From the NCBI GenBank assembly GCA_034509925.1, contig CM067530.1, forward strand, positions 4,728,501-4,792,500: a stretch of DNA of 64,000 bases, in the 5' to 3' direction. Positions 9,501 to 21,500 of the stretch are shown here, piece by piece. The notes beneath the pieces are model-generated. The model searched no databases. It saw only the letters and a list, made by a program, of their open reading frames with translations, and was not told the DNA's origin. The position numbers and the translations under genes are program-made. The DNA is from Hirudinaria manillensis (taxonomy: Eukaryota; Annelida; Clitellata; Hirudinida; Hirudinidae). The number at the start of each line of letters is the position of its first letter. Position 1 is the first letter of the stretch.

Positions 9501-12500
9501 TCAGCCAGGCGATCAATATCCATGGAGGTCCACGTCTCTGGGTTGGTCAAAGGAGAGGCGCTGAGAAGTCGTTCGAAGAGAGGCATGTCAAAATTCCTCC
9601 AGAGCCTGACCCTATTTGCGTCTGGTATGTGACGAGGGACTGAAGACGAAGTCGTCCATATTAGAAGTTTGTGGTCAGAAAGACCACTTTCCAGCTTCTC
9701 GACCGCCGTAACAGGTAAGCCATCATCGTCCCTCTCAAGGACAATGTCCAGGGTTCCGCCGCAGTCATGGGTGGGACCGGCAACAATCTGTCTGAGGCCG
9801 AAAGATGAAATGAGATCACTGAAGACCAGGCTGTTCAAATCATCAGTCTTTTCAAGGTGAATATTTATGTCCCCAGTAACAAACAGTGTCGGGGAGCCGA
9901 TGACAAAACGACGCAGTAGCTCCGAGAGTTCTGAGAAAAAGAGAGTCTCTAAGTTTCCAGTCCTGTATATTGTCAATAGGTTTATGTGTTTGGCGTCTTT
10001 GTTTATGTGGACGGCAAGAGATTCGAAGGTAGTTGGGTTGAGACAGAGGTTTTGCTGCTGCAGTTTTACTGAAGGGGAGGACAGTACAGCTAGACCACCA
10101 TGGTTTGTCTTCAGGGACCTCTGGGCAGGGCCTACACGAGGTCTGGGGCGGTCAATGACCGAGTAGCCTCGAGCTCTCCTTCCGAGAGATTGGTTTTTCA
10201 GTGGTCGAGAAGCTGCAGAGGATATTTAACCGATACGCCGGAAAATTGCTAGGCCTACCTCCGGCCCAGTCATCGGTTGACATGTAAAGTAGAAGCACGA
10301 GCTTGCGATTACCATTAAGATCCAACATGGAAGAGTACAAGCTCTCCAAAATAAGAACGCAGTGGATGCTCAATCATCGAAATCATGCGACTGCTCAGAT
10401 CTGGAAGGAAATTCCGAGCGCAAAGTGAGATTGACAGGCATTAGCCGAGTTGATGTTCGTAAATGGACAACGTGGAAAGACGTGATGCAACGATCCCTTA
10501 CCTGGAGCAATATGCAAAAGATGTCCCCGCTCTGATCAATGTACGACGAGTTGCCCTCCAGGGAAAATCTACAAAAGTGGGATTAGGTGGAAGACACCGA
10601 ATGCTGGCATTCGAAGTGCCGGGAGCGAGATACTGCATCACGTGCTCAGCAATTGCACGTATGGCCTCGCCAATGGTCGGTACACATGGCGACATAACCA
10701 GGTACTTCGAGAAGTGTGAGGCCGCAAAAGCAGCAATCTCCAAAGCAAACTGGCGCGATCGCGAAGCAGCGAAAGATTTATTTCTTGCGCTAGGGCTTAG
10801 TACAGCTCTGCAAAAAGAGATGTCAAACTCCCAGGCGAGACATCCTTGCAGAAGCAAACGACTGGACCGTCGCAGCCGACCTAAAAGGGATGAGTCACTA
10901 CTCCCAGGTGCTGATAGAAAGTGGAATGAGCCCGGATTTGGTGCTTGCATCGCCGTCGACGGATGCCGGCATTCTGGTGGAGCTGACGATACCGTGGGAG
11001 GACAGGCAACAATGCAGCAATGCGCTCAAATCGGTAAGTATGCAGATCTGTCGATTGACCTGGAAGCGAAAGGTTACCGCACAGACCTCTTCCCCATCGA
11101 ATTTGTCGCAAGGGGCGTAGTTGGCAGGTCAACTTACGCTTTCCTCACCAAGAATGGATTGACAAGCTTAAGATAAAACAAAGGCTTTGACTAGGATGTC
11201 TGAGGCCGCTGAAACGTCTTCATTCTGGATATTGATATGAACGCTTAGATGTTCAATAGCTACAGAGAGATATTAATTGCAGTGATTTCAGACAACTATA
11301 TTTTATAATTTAAGCAAAAACTAGAAATGTAATTGAAAGTGAAAAATCAATGACCTTCATATAAAAGCAAAAATCTTTATTTTCCGATTAAAACAAACTT
11401 TTAAAATATAAAATAAGTCAATAAAGTAAAATAAGAGTTTCAGCCTCTTATTATTTGACTTTATCCATTCCTCGCTCAGAGCTTTTCTGAAAAAGTACTA
11501 GAATATTGCCTAATATTAGAATATACTTGATTAACAAGCAAGTCCCTCATTTTCAATCGAATTTAAGTTCGGGGATCGGGCGGATTACTTCAATACAATA
11601 TTTTTGGTATTGAGGCATGGATGGAGCCATTATCTTGTTCAAAGACAATCTTATCCCTTTGAAAGGAAACCTACTATATGAGGCATTTATTTGGAGTTTT
11701 TGAGGAACTTTTCCCCTTTAAGACCACCATATCTGATGAACTAAGAGAAGAAATGGCAGCCCAGTTAATGACCTCAAAAATTTCTTTTTAAGAGTAATTT
11801 TTGAGACTTGTGACATTCCCAATAATATTTGAACCCATACGGACCGTCAAAATTAAAATATTTTTCATCTGAAAAATTGCAAGGCTCCATTTCACCTCCA
11901 AACTCATCGTTACCCTAGAATCCGCTTCTACGAAGATATCTACATTTTGAAACCCTTGAGGGACTTGCTTCGAAAGTTGCTATTTCGCCCTCACTTTCAG
12001 CTGAATGCTGAGTACTAGCATCCCTCCGCTTTGTTTTTAATTCCCACTTTTTTAAATTCGCTTTTAACTTAGACTATTTCGCAATTTGACCATGGCTTGC
12101 AGTTAAGAGTTTGAAATGCGGGCATTTTCTGTTGGCATGTGTTTGAAGACACTTCATTTCGGTATCCCTTGCTATTATTGCTTATTTTTTGTCCAGATTT
12201 ACGCTTATCAATCATTTTGTTAAATTAAAGACAATTACTCTTAAAGAAACACGGAAATGCTATTACATACAGCTTCCCGACGTGTTTGGGTGTATGTGCC
12301 CTTGACTCATGCTCAAGCAATTCGATCAAATTGATGGCTTTTTATGATTAAAAACTTGTTTTGTTAAAATAGTTTGAGTTATTGTTAATGTTTTTTTGGT
12401 TTTCCCTTCATTGTTGTTTCGCGTTCTTCGTGTGAATAAAGTTACCGCAAAAGGGTATGGGCCGAGAGCTCCCCGAGCGCTTAGTTAAAGTTTTCTGAAG

Positions 12501-15500
12501 TCAATTCAATTCAATATTAGCAGTGTTTTTTAATTAACGTCAAATGGACTCGATGGGAATAAAGATAAAACCATTGAGTTGCATGACTGATTGGTCGATG
12601 TGGAAGCGTCGAATTCGAGACTACATCGACTATCACGAAGGTCCAGTTGACGTTATTGATGGCAAGCTGCTGAGACCAGAACTAGCAGAAAATCCCACAG
12701 AAGAACAAAGGCTTGCAAAGAAATCTCAGATAAGTTCAGAAAGGCTAACAGTAACGTCAAATTGGTTATTACCAATGCTGTCTCAGAAAAAACTTACCAG
12801 AAAATAATGGATAGGGACTGAAAGGAGAAGTCTGGGAGGAGGTAAGGAGAAATTTTGAGGCATCAGCCAGAGACCAGCTTTTTCAAATTTGCAGTGAGTT
12901 TTTCAGTTTTGGCTGGATATCAAATGTAGATGTTTCAGGCCAAGTAGCTAAACTTAAAAACTTAAAAAATACTGTGGAACGAGCTAAATAGTGGTCTTCA
13001 AGAAGCAGGAGAAAGGAAACTACCAGAGATGTTGCTCATATGCAAAGTGATGAATATCCTGCCAAGCAGTTTCCAAATCTTTAAGTCAAGTTGGCTAATG
13101 CTAAGTGATGAAAAGAAATCATTAGATGAGCTAGTTACTCAGCTGTGCATGTTTGAAAGAGAGTTAAAGACAGATATGACACACAGCTCAGCTCAGCAAG
13201 ACATTCTAGTTGCCAACATCTCAAAGCAGATCATTTCAGTAAAATGAGATTCATCACATTCATCAGACAGAAAGCTGAAGTCAAGCAGGCACTTCAGGTG
13301 GTTCTGGCTACAGCAAAGTGTCAAGGCCATAATGTGAAAGAATTTCTGAGTGACAATGGGGGTGAATACGACAATGACGAAGTTCGAAATATCCTTCGCA
13401 GTCATGGAATCACGCAAAGACTGACAGCACCGTACACACCTCAGCAAAATGGTGGTAGTGAACGTGAAATCCGCACAATAGTAGAAATGGCTCGTACATT
13501 GAAGCACTCAAATTCAGAAGCTGAATTTCCAGTGGCCATGTGGGCAGAATTGTGTTACACAGCTGTCTACATTCTGAACCGAACAGGCAAGTCATCAATA
13601 GATGGTGTGAGTCCATGGGAAGTTTGGACAGGTAAGAAACCTAGGATCAGTCATCTACGTATTGTTGGTTCTGCTTGTTATGTTCACATACAGTGCGAGT
13701 CATAAGGTTGGGACAGTCATGTTTTTTAACTATAATTTTGTTGTTATAAGTCGTATCTAAACCATTTATTTATATGATATGTAGATGTTCACTAGCTACA
13801 GGAAGATATTAATTTCATTGATTTTGGACAACTATATTTTGTAATTTAAGCAAAAAACTATAAACATGATAAAAAGTGAAAATCGGTGAGCCTCATATGA
13901 AAGCAAAAAACTTTAATTTTCATGTTAAAACAAACGTTTAAAATATAAAATAAATAAAGCCGACAATGTCTTTTGTCATTCATTTTTCGAAATACTTCCT
14001 GAACTCGATCTTTCATTGATTCCAGGAAGAGTTTCAGCCTCTTATCGTCCAACTTTATTATCTCCTCGCTCAGGCATTTTTTCAATTCGAAAGTGCTAGC
14101 TTTTTGCGTAACTGTTATGGGCCGAATTTTATAAATAATATTATAAATTTATTATTTATAAAATATTTAGTATTTAGTAGTAATAAATATTCATAGTCTT
14201 TTTTATGAATATTGATAGAGCTTGTGATACTTATTTTGAAAATAAAAGACACTTAATACACCAACTTATCTCTTAATTAAGCATTACCACGGATATAACA
14301 TTTGGCGACGAGGATTTAGAAGAACCATTATGGCACAAAACTCAGCTCTGATGGAACTGCTGAACCAATACCTGGTTGGACTACATCAGATGGAAGAACA
14401 GAGGCGTCAGAGAGAAGAGGAAATGCGTCAGAGGAACGAATTACTTCTTAAGTTAATCGAACGCTTGCGAGTGAACCAGAAGCCAACTATGGAAGTGGAA
14501 GCAGGTCAGGTAAAAGAGTTGCCAGAAAGCGGTGGAAATTCCGTGGTGGAAAAATGCAAAGAGACAGTTGGTGAAGTGTCAACGGAGCACAAGGAGGAGT
14601 GTTGCGGGAATCTCCTTAGCAAAGAGATAGAGCAAGCTTCTGCCGGGGAATTGTGCTCTAGTAGTTGTGGAGATCCCATGCCGTTTGTAGTGGCGAACGG
14701 GGCACCGATTGAAGGGGATGGAGATGTGGAGGCTGAGGGTTGATGCAGTGGTCACACTGGCCAAGAACGTGGCTACGTAGATGGCAGTGTTGGAGAGATA
14801 CTAGAGAGCAACTGGAGCAGTGTTCCACCCCTCGAGGAGGCCTTTGGAGTCGTCTGCTGGAGAGGAGAGCAGAGGCCCCAGGAAGAAGGCAATCTAAAGA
14901 ACGAGTCATTGGAGGGATATTCCAATGGTCGTGGGGACCAGGCATATGGTGCATGGTCTGTTAGGAGTGACTGCGCAGGTGCACAGTCAGAAAGGGAGGA
15001 AGAGAGAAGCGGAGGAGAGCTGATGAGTCAGCAGGATCCGCTTGTGTACCAAGCACATGGTGCATGGTCCAATAGGAGTGAGTGTACAGATGAACAGTCA
15101 AAAAGGGAGGAAGAGAGGAGCAGAGGGGAGCTGATGATTCAGCAGGATCCGCTGGTGTACCGAAGCTTACCTTCCGGAGATGCGTTCATCTCTGATATTT
15201 TGCAGGGGGCAATGAAGCGCCCTGAATGTTTAGATGATGTTGTGCTTGGCTCGATAGTGGAAGAGTACAACCGGGATCCCAGAGAGACACTGCAAAGGGA
15301 GGAAGAGAAGAGCGGAGGGGAGCTGATGATTCAGCAGGATCCGCTGGTGTACAGAAGCTTACCTTCCGGAGATGCGTTCATCTCTGATATTTTACAATGG
15401 GCAATGGAGTGCCCTGAATGTTTAGATGATGTAGTTGTGCTTGGCTCGATAGTGGAAGAGCACAACCGGGATTCCAGAGATTCACTGCAGGAGGAATGTG

Positions 15501-18500
15501 TGAGGTCTGCCACATCCCTTGTGTCAAAGGGGATCCCAGTGGATTACTATGAATATGGAAAAAGGAGGTACCGGACAACCTTCGGAGGGTCGAAGGGAGT
15601 GTCACGGTCGGACCGTTTCCTGGAGTGCTGCGGACCCTTGTCTGGACAAGATGGTAGCAGCAGTGACAGTCCTATGTGGAAATGGGACAATGGTTTTGGA
15701 AGGTGCAGGAAAGGATGTTTGCACCTTACTAATTACTGGAGAGGTGTGGACAGGACTGTGAAGGAAGAAAGCAAGTCCTGGTCTGCACCAATATGTGAAG
15801 GGAGAGAGGTGGTCACCATGGTGGACAGAGATTGGCTTGGAGAGGATCCGTAAGAGGTTGGGTGTGGATGCCGGCTCCATGTCCTCTGGGGTGGTGACAA
15901 TGAGAGTATCGTGTGCAGCAAAAGTGTTGGATCGAAGTAAGAAGAGAGAGGAGACGTCAGTGGTCACATTTCGGGAGTTTTCCAGTCATCTCTCTGGTTG
16001 GATGGAGAAAGGAGGAAAACAGGCTGTTTACCCACTTGGATGGTCTAATGGAATGATACTAGTACGCTGGTACTTTGATCGGGGCCGTCGTTCATGGGTA
16101 CCGGACGAAGCCCTGAAGGAAGACAAGCGGCATAAGAGATAACACGAGCGAACCTCAACCATGGCAAGGTCTAAAAGGTTGCGTAAACCCTCAAACAGAT
16201 TGGATGTAGAGACATCCAAAGTCAATTATGAAGTTTTGTGAGAGGGGGAGGAGTTATGGGCCGAATTATATAAATAATATTATAAATTTATTATTTATAA
16301 AATATTTAGTATTTAGTAGTAATAAATATTCATAGTCTTTCTTATGAATATTGCTAGAGCTTGTGATACTTATTTTGAAAATAAAAGACACAATACACCA
16401 ACTTATCTCTTAATTAAGCATTGCCACGGATATAACAGTAACATTAGAATACATACTTGATTAGTGAGCAATCTCAACACATTTTCGGTAGGATTTTGGT
16501 CCGGAGGTCGAAGCAGACCACTTTAGAATTTGGAATTGGTAAATGTCGCCCATGTCCAACACCCACTATTAAATCTGAGGAGGCAGATGATGTCCGTGAT
16601 GATCAAAACGAGATCAAATTTCCATATAGATCAGCGGTAGGCGCATTAATGTACCTAATGACAAGTACAAGACCTGACATAGCGTATGCAGTTAGTATTG
16701 TTTCTTGAAACCTAGAAATCCCAACTAGAGATGATGTTGTAAAGGTTAAGAGGATATTTAGATATCTTCAGGGTACCAGAGATATTGGTATTACTTACAG
16801 CAGTTCTAGAACGAACGATACTTTGATATGCTATAGTGATGCTGATCATGGAGGAGACACTACCATGGGAAGATCTACGTCGGGTGTTGTTTGTATTTAT
16901 TCTGGAGGTGCTATCAGTTGGCTTAGTCAAAGACAAACGTCAGTAGCCATATCAACGACTGAAGCAGAAGTAGTTGCTGCAAGTGAAGCTACTAGAGAAA
17001 CAATTTGGTTGAAAAGATTGTTAGAGGACATTACTGGATATTCTAACAAACCAGAAATTTACGTTGATAACAAAGCTGCAATTAAACTAGCTGAGAATCC
17101 AGAATAAATCACAAAAGAACCAAACACATGAAGACAAGACATTTTTTCATCAGAGAAAAAGTACTGAAGGCGATGTGTGTGTCAAAAGAGTCTCATCAGA
17201 ATTTCAGATTGCAGACATCTTGACAAAACCAGTTGGTGGAGTGAGGCTGAACATGCTGAAGGACAGAATGGGACTTAAATAATAATTCGATGGATTTTAA
17301 CAAATTGAGAAGGTGTTGAGTTTTTATGATTAAAAACTTGTTTTGTTAAAATAGTTTGAGTTATTGTTAATGTTTTTTTGGTTTTCCCTTCATTGTTGTT
17401 TTCGCGTTCTTCGTGTGGATAAAGTTACCGCAATACAAATAAGTTCGTACATTAACACAAGTAAACCGCAGTAGGCCTCATTTGTTCATTGCTCTGATCA
17501 CATGATCATACATACTTGTGTCGTTTGTTTTAGATTGTCTTCGCAATCCTAGTCGGTTCTGAATAAAGGTCGATTGGCTTGGGTCCATCTAACAACCATA
17601 GACAATTTAAGCGCAAGCGTCAATAATGGAGACGCTCAAAGGATACATTTTAAGTTTACATAAATTTAATATAACCGGCATATTAATAAATTATCATCAA
17701 TTTGAATTATGAAGGTGCAAATGTTCCATCCTTTACGATATATCGTACCTCTTTTCATTTTTTCGAGCTTTTCTATCATTAATAATATTCACCGAATCAA
17801 TTAACATGTTAATAAAGGACCTATTAAATAAAGATTAATTAATTGTTTGAATATTTACATGTCAACAAGAGAATGCCTACTTTGGTGTATATAGATATGA
17901 TGCGTGTTTTTTTCGATTTTGTTTTTACACAAATCGTACAAAAAATGAGTCTGCATCATACGTGTGTATGTTCTGCGTGTTAATTTCGTGAAAATACGGT
18001 ATTTCTGGCAAATCAAAATTTATGCAAGCTTATCTTATCAATTTGTTGCTTTTTTAAAATATTTTTTGGATGTGAATTATGTAACAAACATATATTGTGT
18101 GTTACAAAGGAATTCCATAGAAGCAGAAGTATTGCTTCATATGCGATATGAAGGCACAGATTTTTCCATTATTTGTAGCAGTGGTAAAGAAAATGCACAA
18201 CATCTAAAACCGGATTTTGAACATTTTGAAAGTTGCTTCATTAATAAGTAGGTCATTCCCCAATCACATAATTTTTTTTTGTTTTAAGTTTTGTATGTTA
18301 ACCAGGTTCAAACAGGAGTTTGGGTTTAACATGAACAAGAATATAGTTGTAGAAACTCTCAGAGTGAAGTGCTACGGAAAATCTGACATAGAATTTAACA
18401 TTTCTCATAACTCCCATGCCAAGACATTAAACCCAATAAGCGTATATTCAGTGATTACCTTGAAAATTGAACTTAGATGATCTGAAGAAACATAAATTTA

Positions 18501-21500
18501 TTTTAGGTTTCAAAGGTGTTCTTTGATGATGGATTTGTGGACACTCCCGTCTATGATTTTAATGATCTCCCAGCTGGATATATTCTTTGTGGGCCTTCTA
18601 TTATTATCAGTTGTAACAGGTTAGGTTATTGATTGAGGATATTTATTATACAATGCAGACTACAATTTTGGACATCCTAACTTTGCATCAAAAATGGGCA
18701 AACTTATGTCAAGATATATATATCAATATTGAACTGAAACACACAGTAAATCCAAGTAAAGAATATTTGACCTGACATTTTGAATTAAGTATTCAATATT
18801 CAAGAAAACTTTGAGTTGGTGTATCATCCAGTAAAAGTGCTTGAAATCTCCAAAGCTTTTGAAAAACCTGTCTATCCTTGTGGAATTTTTACAATTCAGA
18901 AATACACTATTATGTACTTTTATAATGTACTTTAAATCCTCAGATCCAGCATCTAAATGATAAAATATTCAGAGAGATTTGGTTATGGTATCCTGCGTGG
19001 GCACTTACTTTAAAATAAATATGCAACACAATGCCAGCGCACGATACAAGGCGGCTTATAAACTTGTTGTAAATGCTCCTTATCTTCCCAGATCTCTTCT
19101 TTCCATCGTCTGGCAACCTTTCCAGCCCTCACATTGATTTAAATATTTTAATAGAACTGAACTTTAATAGAACAAAGACGTTTTAGTGTTGTCTGAAACG
19201 CAAATGAGAATCAAATGTGACACCAAGAAGGTTTAGGATTGCCGAGGAGGGAAGAAGAGTACCAGCTATGTTTGTAGAAGAAGGAGGATTGAGAGTTTTT
19301 AAATTGGTGGATGTACCAATGAACATAAGTTCAGATGTTTGGGGATTAAGCTGAAGGAAGTTTACGAGATACCCGTCGTTTATAGTTTCCGAACACTTTC
19401 GTAGTTTATCCAATTTAAAATACCCTTCAAAAAACATATCACATGGCTTTATATTACATAATAGTTGTAACATAGGATTGTGAACCTTGGGCAATCTAGA
19501 AAATGGATAAGAAAAATAACCAGTGCTCCAAATACGAGAGACTCGGCCATTATCGTTTCTAACGTTTCATTTTATCCGAAACACTCAGGGAGATGGGCTT
19601 TTATTTTTAGTGATTGAACTTTCTGGATTGGCCACCTTTCTGAATATAGTGTCTTTGGTCGGTGCAGTCGTTTCCAATTCTGTCGCAATCTGCAACGCCT
19701 TTTGAAAAGAGTTCGTTTTCAGGGACTCGAAATAAAGCTTTTAGAACGGCTTCGTTTTGGACTTTACATATGAAGCTGGTGCTTCGTCTAACGGGATTGA
19801 AATTCTTCGAAAATCGTAAGTTGCAGTTGCCTTCCTCGTTTTTGAAGCAGGTACTTGTTTCCCCTGGAATTCTCTTGCATTCCGTCCAAAATTTGAATTT
19901 TTCTTGAATCACAAAGAGTTGAACGTATTCTACATTTGAACTACATTATAACTCCAAGAATTGATGCTTCTCGGTGTTTGCAATTGAGAACTAAGGGCTT
20001 CTAACTGCTTGTATGCTTTGGCTATTTTTTGGTTTGAGGTATTGAATCAGCCAGTAAGGACATTTGAGGTCGTTTTGTCATCGAACACTCCTCATTGAAC
20101 ATTCACTCAGTTTTTAGCATAGTTTTTGAATGGAAGATCTATGACTATGTTTACTGTTACTGACTTGGAGCTTTATTTGAAACTAAATATTGATTGTTAT
20201 CTTGGGCTTACTCTTTGGCTACCTTCCTCTTCTCTGGGAGGAGTGAAAGGGCCAGGTCCAACAGGTAATAACTTATGGTAAGGGCAGATTTGCACACCTG
20301 CCTGTGGATGAATATTAATTCATCTTAAGGAACAATTGAACATAAGTTAATATTGAGTTATCAACTTTCAACATTTGTTTGAATTCTCATTAATATTCTT
20401 CATTAGGAATATCTTGATGAGCCTGGATGATGCAATAAGATTTGTTGCAAAAGTAATTTGGAACATCTCCTAAATATACATTCAAATTTGCCACAACTAG
20501 ATGCAATAAGTTTATCAAAATTGATTTTGTAAATTCAATTATCTGAAATTAAATTAATTACATTACATTATTATAATTACATTATTTATTACTGCAGCAC
20601 AGTTGTTGTTGAACCTGGATGCAAAGCATACATGACTTCAACTGGAGATTTGAAGATCGAAGTTAGAGCATTTTCAATAAGCCACTTAAATATTACATAT
20701 AAATAATGTAGGGGAAAGTGGGGGAATATGGTATACATAACAAAAAACTTCATCGAGAATGGTTGGAAACAAAAAAAACCTTATGCTACATATTATATAA
20801 ATGTGGCATTAAAGGAAATATTTGATATTTTGATGGAATTACAGTAGATGCGTTAATACATAACGCACTATTATCTCGTTGGGATTAGGTAATATGGTAT
20901 AACTAAATTTAATAAAAATCAAATGTTATTTATAAAAAAAAATGATAATCAAATGATGTGCTAGTATTTTTCTGAGTAAAAATATACAGCCTATAGGTGT
21001 ATATCCAATTTAATAAAAACCAAACGTTATTTATAAAAAAAAAATGATAATCAAATGATGTGCTAGTATTTTTCTGAGTAAAAATAACCAGCCTATAGGT
21101 GTATAAGTTCCACAGGTTTTATAGTCATTGTCTCTGCAGAAAAAATTGTTCATGCTCAATTCCAGTATGACCATTTGTGACAATCACCATACCTAATCCA
21201 AGTTTCGCTATTCTGGTTTCTGATTTTTTTCGTGGTTGCTTCGACCGTGGTTCACGCTTATCAGGAAGTAATTTTTTCCTCTTCATTATCTTCATTATCT
21301 GTTTTTCTTAAGGCCTACACATCATATTCCTTCTCCCTTTTGAGAAACATTTTAATCGATGTATGTTTTCCTCGAATTGCTTCATTTTTTCCTTAGAATC
21401 ACCATCTTAGAATGAGTTAATTTCAGAGATACGACAGATTCCTTTTCACCCATTTTCTCGATGTATTGTCGAAACAGAGTACACACAGTATACACACAGC

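Larger units (their letters stand above)
14113..16437 (+). mobile_element. Non-autonomous LTR retrotransposon with an unusual long reading frame and no pol
   Basis: 5' LTR 14113-14300 and 3' LTR 16252-16437. The TSD GTAAC (14108-14112 and 16438-16442) shows a complete insertion into the Tc1-like copy B. The PBS TGGCGACGAGGAT at 14303-14315 matches the 3' end of tRNA-Ser(GCT) as known from other animals. A purine tract (16241-16251) precedes the 3' LTR. The 1.95-kb interior lacks protease, RT, RNase H and integrase motifs, so it must be mobilised by proteins of another element. Candidates are gypsy elements such as the one at 56913-60686, which has the same PBS. It resembles the size class of large retrotransposon derivatives but carries protein-coding sequence. 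Confidence 0.9.
13691..16520 (-). mobile_element. Tc1/mariner-like remnant (copy B), split by the LTR element at 14113-16437
   Basis: The left terminal repeat CAGTGCGAGTCATAAG starts at 13691 right after a TA dinucleotide and resembles the CAGTGCTCGTCATAAT end at 38966. The stretch 13781-14105 parallels copy A (11245-11520). The minus strand reads [20 protein letters not shown], the end of a Tc1-like transposase. The sequence after the LTR element (ATTAGAATACATACTTGATT, 16443 on) continues the same alignment to about 16515, where the copia sequence resumes. Most of the transposase gene is absent. Confidence 0.7.
12332..17435 (+). mobile_element. Degenerate Ty1/copia element (copy 2) carrying nested insertions
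   Basis: The 5' LTR is 12332-12452 and the 3' LTR 17314-17435, with a 5-bp TSD CAAAT at 12327-12331 and 17436-17440. A primer-binding-site (PBS)-like GGGTATGGGCCGAG abuts the 5' LTR at 12453, resembling the internal initiator-tRNA-Met site used by copia. The interior keeps a gag start, part of the integrase and the RNase H end. Gag-to-integrase and integrase-to-RT stretches are deleted. A Tc1-like element entered at 13690 and was itself hit by an LTR element. The first half of the LTR resembles that of the intact copia element at 28969-33348; the second half has diverged. Confidence 0.85.

Noticed and set aside
10498..10950. Minus-strand ORF of 150 codons
   Set aside because: Antisense to the + strand beta-family remnant, whose frames carry the endonuclease motifs; no independent support.
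15331..15967. Several minus-strand ORFs (60-121 codons) under the non-autonomous element
   Set aside because: Antisense to the longer, repeat-bearing + strand frame that starts right after the LTR and PBS; no motifs.
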